Virus record (IMG/VR): IMGVR_UViG_3300025671_000406
Coordinates: 1 to 27,554 of that record
DNA: 27,554 nt
From: a virus
Reading direction: 5' to 3' (one strand)
This document shows, one piece after another, positions 16,383-23,392 of this stretch. The position numbers and the translations under genes are program-made. Every line of letters starts with the position of its first letter. Position 1 is the first letter of the stretch. The notes under the pieces are model-generated. The model was not told the DNA's origin, did not search any database, and saw nothing but the letters and a program-made list of their open reading frames with translations.

Positions 16383-17477
16383 ATGATACACGAAGATATA
16401 CAACTTAGCGGTTCTTTACAAATAAGTGGATCATTTGCCTTACCATTAGCTGCAAATACTGCTTCAATATCTAATCCTTTAACAGGAAGTATTATTATCG
16501 ATCAATCTGATAATAATAAAGCTAGAATATATAATGGAACTGAATGGCAAGAGATTGCTTCACAATCAACACCCCCTTCAATTGCAGATATAGAATATTT
16601 AGTTGTAGCAGGTGGAGGAGCTGGTGGAGGAACAGCCGGTGTAAACGGTAATGGAGGTGGAGGCGGCGGAGCCGGAGGTTTATTGAGCGCTTCACTCTCT
16701 TCTATTGAAGCAGGTACTACTATCACGGTAACTGTAGGAGCCGCAGGAGCAGGCTCTACTTACGGGGCTGGAGAAGGTACTAATTCGTCTATAGAGTCAA
16801 CAGCAGGTACAAGTTTTACCACAGTAACTTCCACAGGAGGAGGTGGAGGAGGACAAGAATTTGACGGAGCTGCAGGTTCCTATGGTAAAACTTCTGCAGG
16901 AGAACCCGGTGATGGAGGATCAGGAGGAGGTGGGTGTGCTAATGCTGGTGCCAATAGTATTGAATCCGCGGGTTCAGGTACAACTGGTCAAGGTAACGAT
17001 GGCGGTATATCTACTTACAACACACTAGGATACAACTCTTCAGGAGGAGGAGGCGGAGCAGGAGCTGCTGGTCAAGATGGACCAGGGGGAGGTTATAATA
17101 ACACCCACGGAGGAGATGGTGGAGACGGAAAACAGTCATCAATTACTGGTACATCTACCTACTATGCCGGAGGCGGTGGAGCAGGTGGTTACTATACTTC
17201 CCCAGCTAGTTCTGGTGGACAAGGAGGCGGGGCTAATGGTGGTGCACAATCATCTACTCCACCTAACGGTACAGCCAACACAGGAGGAGGTGGTGGAGGT
17301 CGTAACAACTGGAATAACGATGGCGGTGGAGGAAACGGAGGTTCTGGTGTAGTGATCTTTGCTTATGATCCAACTAAAATATCAGCAACAGGTGGTACTA
17401 TTACAACACGTAGTTCAGATAATTTTAAAGTACATACATTTACATCATCAGGAACATTTACAGTTTCTAATCCATAA
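16383..17477 (+). CDS. Polyglycine-rich adhesin-like protein 3
   Basis: A 364-residue third paralogue, starting three bases after the second. 'MIHEDIQLSGSLQISGSFAL' at the N-terminus aligns with the GTG-started first copy. The middle contains 'DIEYLVVAGGGAGGG' and glycine clusters broken by loops with Asn, Tyr and Trp (for example 'GGGRNNWNNDGGGGNGG'). The C-terminus is 'AYDPTKISATGGTITTRSSD' then 'FKVHTFTSSGTFTVSNP'. The arrangement suggests gene triplication followed by divergence of binding loops. The three could be assembled together or used as alternatives. Assigned as a virion adhesin by composition and context. Confidence 0.7.
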   Translation: MIHEDIQLSGSLQISGSFALPLAANTASISNPLTGSIIIDQSDNNKARIYNGTEWQEIASQSTPPSIADIEYLVVAGGGAGGGTAGVNGNGGGGGGAGGLLSASLSSIEAGTTITVTVGAAGAGSTYGAGEGTNSSIESTAGTSFTTVTSTGGGGGGQEFDGAAGSYGKTSAGEPGDGGSGGGGCANAGANSIESAGSGTTGQGNDGGISTYNTLGYNSSGGGGGAGAAGQDGPGGGYNNTHGGDGGDGKQSSITGTSTYYAGGGGAGGYYTSPASSGGQGGGANGGAQSSTPPNGTANTGGGGGGRNNWNNDGGGGNGGSGVVIFAYDPTKISATGGTITTRSSDNFKVHTFTSSGTFTVSNP

Positions 17478-17489
17478 ATAAAAACATAG

Positions 17490-17497
17490 ATATTTAT
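17490..17497 (+). promoter_or_regulatory. ATATTTAT element before the 131-residue gene
   Basis: Exact ATATTTAT 12 bases after the previous stop, ending only 4 bases before the ATG at 17502. A transcript starting a normal distance downstream of a -10 box would miss this start, so this copy argues against a simple promoter reading. Confidence 0.25.
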
Positions 17498-17501
17498 AAA
17501 C

Positions 17502-17897
17502 ATGGGACATTACGCAAAAGTAAGACAAGGAAAAGTAGTTAAAGTAATCGTAGCAGAAGCTTCATTCTTTGATCATTTTATAGATGATTCACCTGGTAAG
17601 TGGATACAAACATCTTATAATACAAGAGGTGGGGTTCATTATGAACCAAATTCTAATGTTACTTCATCAGATCAATCTAAGGCATTAAGAGGAAACTATG
17701 CCGGTATTGGATACACATATGATTCTACTTTAGATGCATTTTATCCACCAAAACCTTTTAATTCTTGGACATTAAATACAGGTTCATTTACATGGGAATC
17801 CCCAGAACCATATCCAACAGGAGATGTTACAGGTTCTTGGACAGGTTCGTGGAATTGGGAGGAAAGTTCATTATCTTGGGTAACCAGCTCGTTTTAA
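17502..17897 (+). CDS. Conserved marine-phage virion-like protein
   Basis: A 131-residue protein. 'MGHYAKVRQGKVVKVIVAEA' forms two N-terminal strands. Then come 'GKWIQTSYNTRGGVHYE', 'RGNYAGIGYTYDSTLDAFYP', 'PKPFNSWTLNTGSFTWESPE' and a Trp-rich end with 'GSWTGSWNWEESSLSWVTSS'. The arrangement 'W-x-Q-T-S-Y-N ... R-x-N-Y-A-G-I-G-Y-x-Y-D ... F-x-P-P-K-P' is one I recognise from short conserved proteins in the fibre regions of cyanophages and other marine T4-like phages, usually annotated as hypothetical or virion structural. The many Trp and Tyr residues would suit sugar binding, but no function is established here. Confidence 0.65.
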   Translation: MGHYAKVRQGKVVKVIVAEASFFDHFIDDSPGKWIQTSYNTRGGVHYEPNSNVTSSDQSKALRGNYAGIGYTYDSTLDAFYPPKPFNSWTLNTGSFTWESPEPYPTGDVTGSWTGSWNWEESSLSWVTSSF

Positions 17898-17923
17898 AGA
17901 GTATGTATTTTAATTAGTTTTTA

Positions 17924-17931
17924 ATATTTAT
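17924..17931 (+). promoter_or_regulatory. ATATTTAT element before the 249-residue fibre
   Basis: Exact ATATTTAT in a 59-base gap, 25 bases before the ATG at 17957. It is followed by TATAG, as is the copy before 580. Confidence 0.4.
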
Positions 17932-17956
17932 TATAGAATAAAACTAAATAGTTCAA

Positions 17957-18706
17957 ATGAGAATAGATAACCCTACAATATTCGGTAACTTAATTACAAC
18001 AGGATCAGATGCAGATGCATCTATAACCGGATCATTTTCAGGATCATTAACAGGGTCTATACTAGGAGATATAATAGGTACAGCAGATTCAGCATCAGTT
18101 GCAGCTAGAGCTACAACATTAAGTACAGATGCTACTGCTTCATATGCTGATACAGCTAGTATTTCAAGAACATCTGATTCAGCTTCTGTTGCAGCCATAG
18201 CTACAACTTTATCTTCTGATGCAACAGCATCATTTGCTGATAGAGCTACTAGTGCTTCAATTGCTGATGAAATTTCACAATTAGCTACTGCTAGTTTTGC
18301 TGACAGTGCTACTACAGCTTCTCAAGCAGATAGTGCTACTACAGCTTCAAATATAGAAAATGACATAGTTAATTATGCTAAAGTAGGACCAGAATTTAAA
18401 ACAACTGGATCATTATCTGTAGCATCAAATACAGCATCTGTTGATTTTTCGGCAACACAAATATTCACATTAACATTAGCATCAAATACCCATTTAGAAT
18501 GGTCAAATTATGATAATGGGATGATTAAAAATATAGTATTAACTGGTGGCGGTGGTGGTTACACGTTAACTGTTCCTGGTTCTTCTCAAAGAATTACAGG
18601 AGTATATGATGATACAGCTGCTGTTAAAAATTTAATACAAGTAGTTTGTACAAATGCTGATTCTGGAAATGAAGAATTCTGGTATAGTATTGCACAACCT
18701 ATATAA
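17957..18706 (+). CDS. Tail fibre protein with Ala/Ser/Thr repeats, 249 residues
   Basis: Starts 'MRIDNPTIFGNLITTGSDAD' and then has 'SFSGSLTGSILGDIIGTADS'. Residues about 40-135 repeat the 'ADSASVAARATTLSTDATAS' and 'TASFADRATSASIADEISQL' units of the larger fibres. The C-terminal 100 residues are beta-rich with 'VDFSATQIFTLTLASNTHLE', 'VLTGGGGGYTLTVPGS' and 'NEEFWYSIAQPI', a common fibre end domain. No enzymatic motif. It probably assembles as a short fibre or replaces the distal part of a longer one. It is the last repeat-bearing fibre before the proline-rich protein and the modification genes. Confidence 0.75.
   Translation: MRIDNPTIFGNLITTGSDADASITGSFSGSLTGSILGDIIGTADSASVAARATTLSTDATASYADTASISRTSDSASVAAIATTLSSDATASFADRATSASIADEISQLATASFADSATTASQADSATTASNIENDIVNYAKVGPEFKTTGSLSVASNTASVDFSATQIFTLTLASNTHLEWSNYDNGMIKNIVLTGGGGGYTLTVPGSSQRITGVYDDTAAVKNLIQVVCTNADSGNEEFWYSIAQPI
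18078..18350 (+). repeat. Ala/Ser/Thr-rich fibre repeat array
   Basis: Two copies of the 'ADSASVAARATTLSTDATAS'-type unit plus two short 'ADSATTAS' units, homologous to the arrays in the 400- and 1512-residue fibres. Confidence 0.7.
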
Positions 18707-18735
18707 ATAATTAGTTTTAAAATATAAAATAGAAC

Positions 18736-19368
18736 ATGGCTTCAGCAGCATTTGGCTTACAGTTAATTCAAGTACCAACACCTAGTCCAACTCCTAGTCC
18801 AACACCTAGTCCATCTCCTACTCCAACACCTAACCCAACACCATCACCTACTCCTACACCTGCAACTCCTGCACCAACACCTACACCAACACCTAACCCA
18901 ACACCAACACCTACACCTGCAACACCTGCACCTACTCCTACACCTGCAATACCTACGCCAACACCTACACCCGCAACTCCTGCACCAACACCCACTCCTG
19001 CTGTTCCTGCACCAACACCTAACCCAACACCTACACCCGCAACTCCTGCACCAACACCCACTCCTGCTGTTCCTGCACCAACACCAACACCCAACCCTAC
19101 ACCTACACCTACACCAACACCAGCAGCACCAACTTGTACACCGGCTTCTGTATTTTATGGCAACTCAGGTACTGCTGCATGTAACTCTAATTCAAGATAT
19201 ACTGTATATAACCCCGAGGGAGATAGTGGCCCTGTAGCTAATGGTGTTCCTATTTATAGCAATAGTACTTGCAATAATCCTGCTCCTTCAAGATGGTATG
19301 CTGATTTATATGGAATTTATGGTTATTGGAATGGAAATAACTGGAGTTTTGAAGGATTATGTTTCTAA
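18736..19368 (+). CDS. Extensin-like Pro-Thr-Pro repeat virion-like protein
   Basis: A 210-residue protein in three parts. Residues 1-13 ([13 protein letters not shown]) are short and mildly hydrophobic, not a clear signal peptide. Residues 14-132 are almost only Pro, Thr, Ala, Ser, Val and Asn, in 'PTPTP', 'PSPTP', 'PATPAP' and 'PAVPAP' units. Residues 133-210 form a small domain with four cysteines and aromatic clusters, ending '[15 protein letters not shown]'. The Pro-Thr-Pro stalk would form an extended polyproline II rod and resembles plant extensins and arabinogalactan proteins, in which prolines are hydroxylated and glycosylated. A prolyl-hydroxylase-like gene begins 68 bases downstream, followed by a GT60-like gene, so this is the prime candidate substrate. 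The Cys domain may be a binding head. The substrate claim is inference; the repeat structure is directly visible. Confidence 0.75.
   Translation: MASAAFGLQLIQVPTPSPTPSPTPSPSPTPTPNPTPSPTPTPATPAPTPTPTPNPTPTPTPATPAPTPTPAIPTPTPTPATPAPTPTPAVPAPTPNPTPTPATPAPTPTPAVPAPTPTPNPTPTPTPTPAAPTCTPASVFYGNSGTAACNSNSRYTVYNPEGDSGPVANGVPIYSNSTCNNPAPSRWYADLYGIYGYWNGNNWSFEGLCF
18775..19131 (+). repeat. Pro-Thr-Pro coding repeat
   Basis: 119 codons of short-period proline repeats. Within it a 22-residue unit is tandemly duplicated: 18958-19019 and 19024-19085 are identical over 62 bases with a 66-base period. Such recent duplication implies the stalk length can change. Confidence 0.9.
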
Positions 19369-19436
19369 AATATTAAAAAATAAAAAAAAGTTTGGTTTAT
19401 TAAAAAATTTATGTTATATTATTAAAAAACAGTTTT

Positions 19437-20765
19437 ATGGTTAAAAAAGTAAAAGATTTTGTTAGTAAGGAAGAGTGTAAAAGCCTTATAAAATTGATTA
19501 AAAAAAATAATCAAAAATCTACAGTTGTAAACAATGATAACGAAAATCCTGTGTTTGCCTCTGAATACAGGAATTCTAGTACTTCACATCTAGATCCTAG
19601 TAATCCTTTAGTACATGAAATTCACCAAAGAATTGCAGACTATTTAGGAGTAGACATTAAAAAAGGTGAACACCTTCAAGGTCAATTATACGAACCAGGA
19701 GAATACTTTAAAGAACATTATGACTGGTTTTCTGAAGGAGAAAGTTATGATCAAAATTGTCTTCATTCAGGTCAAAGAACTCATACTTTTATGATCTACC
19801 TAAATGAACCTAAAAAAGGTGGTAAAACTAAATTTCCTAAATTAAATAAAGAATTTAAAGCTAAAAAAGGAACGGCTTTACATTGGCTTAATATGCAGCA
19901 TGGAAGAGTTGTAGACGAAGTAATGCATGAAGGAGCTGAAGTAAAAAAAGGAAAAAAATATATAATTACTGCTTGGTTTAGAGAAAATGACTTTGATGGT
20001 AGAAAAGATTCTCAATTATATATAGATAAAAAAGAAGGTAAAACTACTAAAAAAAGAAAACCAACAGCTAAAAAACCAACAGCTAAAAAACCAACAGCTA
20101 AAAAACCTACAGGAATTACTCAATTTACTCATGAAAATGAATTGCCTAGACTTACAAAAACTGGATTTACAGTTGTAAAAACCCCAGAGCATGTATTTAA
20201 ACTAATTCAGGAAGCTTATTTTTTATTAAAACCAACATTACAAGAAGAAGTTTTTGAAGGTAAAGAACATATTATTAGAAAAGTATCAGATGCAGAACAA
20301 AGTTCTAGTGATTTATTAGACCTTAGTCAAACTCCAACTATAAGAACAATAATTCATGATGCCTTAAAACCAATCCATGAAGATTTTATAAAAAATAAAG
20401 AAGAAATAGAACCTAGTGCGGTTTATGGTATTCGTTCTTACAATAAAGGAGCTGTTCTTGCAAATCATGTAGATAGAATAGCTACACATCATGTATCTTC
20501 TATTATTATTGTTGATAAAGATATTAAGTGTAAAACATGTAAAAAAGGTAAAAAGAAGGGTAAGAAAAAACAGGATTGGCCACTTCAAATCCAAGCCCAC
20601 GATGGAACTTGGCATGATGTTTATGCAAAACCTGGTGAAATGATTCTATATGAATCCGCTATTTGCAAACATGGTAGGGAAATACCATTTAGAGGAAAAT
20701 ATTTTAGAAATTTTTACGTACACTATAAACTAAAAAATTGGGAGTATGTCGGAAACGAGCAATAA
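19437..20765 (+). CDS. Two-domain prolyl 4-hydroxylase-like Fe(II)/2-oxoglutarate oxygenase
   Basis: A 442-residue enzyme with two oxygenase domains. Domain 1 (about 1-190) has the P4H signature: 'GEYFKEHYDWF' with H94 and D96, 'MIYLNEPKKGGKTKFP', 'KKGTALHWLN', and H164 with K174 in 'MHEGAEVKKGKKYIITAWF'. The H-x-D...H and the Lys ten residues after the distal His match the iron and 2-oxoglutarate ligands of collagen P4H. A Lys-rich linker (about 200-225) holds 'PTAKK' repeats. Domain 2 (about 225-442) has 'YGIRSYNKGAVLANHVDRIA' (H344, D346), a Lys/Cys-rich insertion near 361-380, 'GEMILYESAICKHGREIPF' (H412), and 'GKYFRNFYVHYKL'; it resembles a second family of 2-oxoglutarate oxygenases. Expected reaction: hydroxylation of peptidyl proline in the cytoplasm. 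It follows the Pro-Thr-Pro protein and overlaps the next gene by 20 bases. Confidence 0.85.
   Translation: MVKKVKDFVSKEECKSLIKLIKKNNQKSTVVNNDNENPVFASEYRNSSTSHLDPSNPLVHEIHQRIADYLGVDIKKGEHLQGQLYEPGEYFKEHYDWFSEGESYDQNCLHSGQRTHTFMIYLNEPKKGGKTKFPKLNKEFKAKKGTALHWLNMQHGRVVDEVMHEGAEVKKGKKYIITAWFRENDFDGRKDSQLYIDKKEGKTTKKRKPTAKKPTAKKPTAKKPTGITQFTHENELPRLTKTGFTVVKTPEHVFKLIQEAYFLLKPTLQEEVFEGKEHIIRKVSDAEQSSSDLLDLSQTPTIRTIIHDALKPIHEDFIKNKEEIEPSAVYGIRSYNKGAVLANHVDRIATHHVSSIIIVDKDIKCKTCKKGKKKGKKKQDWPLQIQAHDGTWHDVYAKPGEMILYESAICKHGREIPFRGKYFRNFYVHYKLKNWEYVGNEQ
20061..20111 (+). repeat. 15-base tandem repeat encoding PTAKK
   Basis: Three exact copies of CCAACAGCTAAAAAA and a partial fourth, encoding a Pro-Thr-Ala-Lys-Lys linker between the two oxygenase domains. 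The exactness suggests recent slippage expansion. Confidence 0.9.
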
Positions 20766-22650
20766 GATTTTTGCTTCGATTGTTTCCTACGGTGATTTAG
20801 ATATAGTTCCTACAGTACGAGATTTACTCCAAAAAGCATCTCACCCAGAAAACATATTCGTAGTAGTATTTAGACAATCTACTCCTGACCATGATATATC
20901 AGCGATTAGATATTTAGACAATGTTTTAGTTATTGATTGTCTTTATAATAAATCCAAAGGTGTAGTATGGGCACATAGTAATATTGTACCCTCTTTAGAT
21001 CCTGGATTTAAGTATTGGTTAATGGTGGATTCACATACTCGATTTGATGAAGGATGGGATGATCTTTGTATACAAAATTTACAGGAATTACCTCCTAAAT
21101 CATTAATTAGTGTTTATGCTCCACAGTATTTTTTATCTCGAGAAGAAAAATCTAAAGGATTTCAAGTTAATTATGCTCACGAATTAAACCCTGATGGTAG
21201 TGTACATTGGGGAGCTAAACTAGTTGAAGATGGACATAATATAGAAGCATTTAAAAATTCTAGTATAGCAGGAGGACTTATGTTTTCCCCTATAGAATTA
21301 ATGGATGAAGTACCCATTGACCCTTATCTAAATTATCAGTTACAAGAAACTGATCAAACTATTAGAGCTTTTACTCACGGATGGAATATGTATGCTCCTA
21401 AATTTGATGGAGCTATTTATCACATTTATGAGCGTACTACAAGAATGTGCCCTAATGGGAATGATGGAGGTAGAGGACTTAACCCTGTAAAAAGATACCA
21501 TTATAAATTAGGTATATTAGGTAGAGAAGATTTAAATGATAATGATGTCTTTAGACTAGATCAGTATGGATTAGGAACTGTAAGAACAGTTAAAGAATTT
21601 GAAGAAACTTATAATATAAAACTATATACTAGGGAAGAAGTTTTAGCTAAACAAGGAGAACCTATAACTCCTTATGTAGGAACTTTATCTCCCCATATTA
21701 GTGATTCTTCTTCTACAGAAACTACAGTATCACCAACCTCAACCCAAAAGGTAATTTCAATTCCTGTAGCAGTATTTAATGATCATTTTCGTTTCCAATT
21801 AGATTTATTTTGGTATCACCATAAAAGATTATATGGAGATGATGCTCAAAATATGTGCCATGCTATTGTCCTTAGTAGGAACCACTATACGGATATGCCT
21901 GCTGCTGATATAACTCCCTGGAGTAATGTTGATCCTCATTTTAAAGATCTACCCCATTCTATGTGTAAAGCCTACTTTGATTACAACCCTGAATGGTTTC
22001 AAAAGAATTTAATGCAAACTAACATTCAAATTGGTTTACAACAAATTATAGATAAATTTAATGATGATGATGTAGTTGAAATATTAGATTGTGATATGTT
22101 CCATATGGAAAAACGTCCTCCTTTAGATGTTAAAGATGATGAAGTATATGTTGCAACTGATTATGAAAAATGGCATTTACATTCTAAAACAATTAATAAG
22201 TTTATTATAGAAAGATACCTCCATAAAACAGGAGGAGATTATAATGGAGGATTTGTACCTATTATTTGTAATGTAAGAACCCTTAAAAAAATAATGACTG
22301 AGTGGTTAGCAGTTAATTTAGATATAATTGAACAACCAATAACAGACGGGTTAAAATGGTGGTCTTCAATGTATGCTTTACAAGCTGCTTGTGAGAAGAA
22401 CATGGTAAAAATGATTGAGTATAATAAATGTTATATTCAAAATATTAACGAATGGAAAGATGATATGTACATTTGCCATTATTCATGTGATGGAGTTTAT
22501 ATTCATAAAAATGATAAAGAACATTTGTACTCTTATGAAAATTATTTAAAATGCAAAAACTCAGATTTTAAATACCCTAAATTATTTGCTGAGTGGTATG
22601 CACAAAGTGCATTTTGGAATACAAATAAACAAGAAGGATGGGAAAAATAG
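20746..22650 (+). CDS. Skp1-type GlcNAc-transferase-like (GT60) enzyme fused to a second glycosyltransferase
   Basis: A 634-residue protein. Residues 1-320 fit the UDP-GlcNAc:polypeptide GlcNAc-transferase family (Pfam GlcNAc, GT60): 'IFASIVSYGDLDIVPTVRDL' at the start, 'SKGVVWAHSNIV', 'YWLMVDSHTRFDEGWDD' with the D95-S96-H97 metal motif, 'SIAGGLMFSPIELMDEVPID', and 'TIRAFTHGWNMYAPK'. The best-known member, Dictyostelium/Toxoplasma Gnt1, transfers GlcNAc to hydroxyproline of Skp1. A Ser/Thr linker (about 320-345) leads to the second half (about 350-634) with 'FRFQLDLFWYHHKRLYGD', D448-x-D450 in 'LDCDMFHME', 'GGDYNGGFVPIICNV' and 'DGLKWWSSMYALQAAC'. This layout recalls plant hydroxyproline arabinosyl-/serine galactosyltransferases (HPAT/SERGT), but only loosely. 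The start overlaps the hydroxylase stop by 20 bases. The GT60 call is strong; the second domain is tentative. Confidence 0.82.
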   Translation: MSETSNKIFASIVSYGDLDIVPTVRDLLQKASHPENIFVVVFRQSTPDHDISAIRYLDNVLVIDCLYNKSKGVVWAHSNIVPSLDPGFKYWLMVDSHTRFDEGWDDLCIQNLQELPPKSLISVYAPQYFLSREEKSKGFQVNYAHELNPDGSVHWGAKLVEDGHNIEAFKNSSIAGGLMFSPIELMDEVPIDPYLNYQLQETDQTIRAFTHGWNMYAPKFDGAIYHIYERTTRMCPNGNDGGRGLNPVKRYHYKLGILGREDLNDNDVFRLDQYGLGTVRTVKEFEETYNIKLYTREEVLAKQGEPITPYVGTLSPHISDSSSTETTVSPTSTQKVISIPVAVFNDHFRFQLDLFWYHHKRLYGDDAQNMCHAIVLSRNHYTDMPAADITPWSNVDPHFKDLPHSMCKAYFDYNPEWFQKNLMQTNIQIGLQQIIDKFNDDDVVEILDCDMFHMEKRPPLDVKDDEVYVATDYEKWHLHSKTINKFIIERYLHKTGGDYNGGFVPIICNVRTLKKIMTEWLAVNLDIIEQPITDGLKWWSSMYALQAACEKNMVKMIEYNKCYIQNINEWKDDMYICHYSCDGVYIHKNDKEHLYSYENYLKCKNSDFKYPKLFAEWYAQSAFWNTNKQEGWEK

Positions 22651-23390
22651 AAAAAACAGCCTATATTACAGGTATAACCGGTAATTTTACTAAAACTAAT
22701 CCTATAGAAGAGGATTTAAGAGGACAATCTTATGTCTATACTACTAGAAAAAGTAAAGCATTTAAAAAGAATGCTGAATCTAATGGGTGGGAAGTAAGAT
22801 ATTTAGATCATTTAGAACATACTACTAATCTAGTTAAAGCTTCTATCCAATCTAAAGATGTTAAATTTTGTAAATTTGATTTAGATAGTGAAAAACCCTT
22901 ATGGGAAGAATATGATTATATTTTATATGCAGATCATAAGTTTATTTTTACTAAAAAACAAATTGAAAGTTTAGTTGATTTTATAGATGACGAAAAACAT
23001 GTTTGTGCAGTAGGAGAACAGGGATCTAATGTGTTTACAGAATTTTTCTGTGCTACAGCTTATACTCGTTATGTTAAAGTAATGGATGAAATGAGAAAAA
23101 ACATTGATTACTATATCGAAAATAGAAGTTGGGAATACTGTATGCAAGAAGATAAGCCTATGGCTAATATGAGTTATGTTTTATGGAATACAAAACATCC
23201 TAAATTTAGATTTTTAGTAGATAAATTAAATGAAGAACAAGAAAAATTTCAACATCCTGAATGTCAAATCCTTTTTACTTTGTTTATGAACGACCATCAA
23301 GATTTAATCCAAATACAACCGGGACATTCTCTTATTGGTCATTTAGAAAGAGTAATTCCTGAACCTTTAATTGGTCATAAGCATTATTAA
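22638..23390 (+). CDS. Putative small glycosyltransferase (DUF616/TOD1-like fold, tentative)
   Basis: A 250-residue cytoplasmic protein overlapping the previous gene by 13 bases. It starts 'KTAYITGITGNFTKTNPIEE' and then 'GQSYVYTTRKSKAF', 'NGWEVRYLDHLE', 'DVKFCKFDLDSE' and 'EYDYILYADHKFIFTKKQIE', followed by Trp, His and Gln motifs near 'HPECQILFTLFMND'. The order (Rossmann-like strand with Gly, Y-V-Y-T-T, G-W-x-V, K-x-x-K-F, then a Y-D-Y-I-x-x-A-D-H metal-like site) resembles DUF616/TOD1/MUCI70-type glycosyltransferase-like proteins. I see no exact D-x-D. Being sandwiched between glycosyltransferase and sulfotransferase genes supports a sugar-modifying role. It could also be a nucleotide-sugar enzyme. 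Low certainty beyond that. Confidence 0.5.
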   Translation: MGKIEKTAYITGITGNFTKTNPIEEDLRGQSYVYTTRKSKAFKKNAESNGWEVRYLDHLEHTTNLVKASIQSKDVKFCKFDLDSEKPLWEEYDYILYADHKFIFTKKQIESLVDFIDDEKHVCAVGEQGSNVFTEFFCATAYTRYVKVMDEMRKNIDYYIENRSWEYCMQEDKPMANMSYVLWNTKHPKFRFLVDKLNEEQEKFQHPECQILFTLFMNDHQDLIQIQPGHSLIGHLERVIPEPLIGHKHY

Positions 23391-23392
23391 AA

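Noticed and set aside
18702-18709. TATAAATA as a T4-type late promoter for the Pro-Thr-Pro gene
   Set aside because: It overlaps the stop codon of the preceding gene, and I see no other good forward TATAAATA before a gene, so the single match is probably chance in AT-rich DNA.
18768-19094. Minus-strand Gly-Val repeat frame opposite the Pro-Thr-Pro repeat
   Set aside because: Pure antisense of proline/threonine codons; not an elastin-like gene.
12022-19368. A diversity-generating retroelement acting on the fibre tips
   Set aside because: Paralogue differences look like ordinary divergence and recombination; no reverse transcriptase or template repeat is present in the window.
19241-19444. 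Overlapping plus-strand frame across the end of the Pro-Thr-Pro gene
   Set aside because: Low-complexity Ile/Leu/Lys composition in another frame, spanning an AT-rich gap; no homology-like features.
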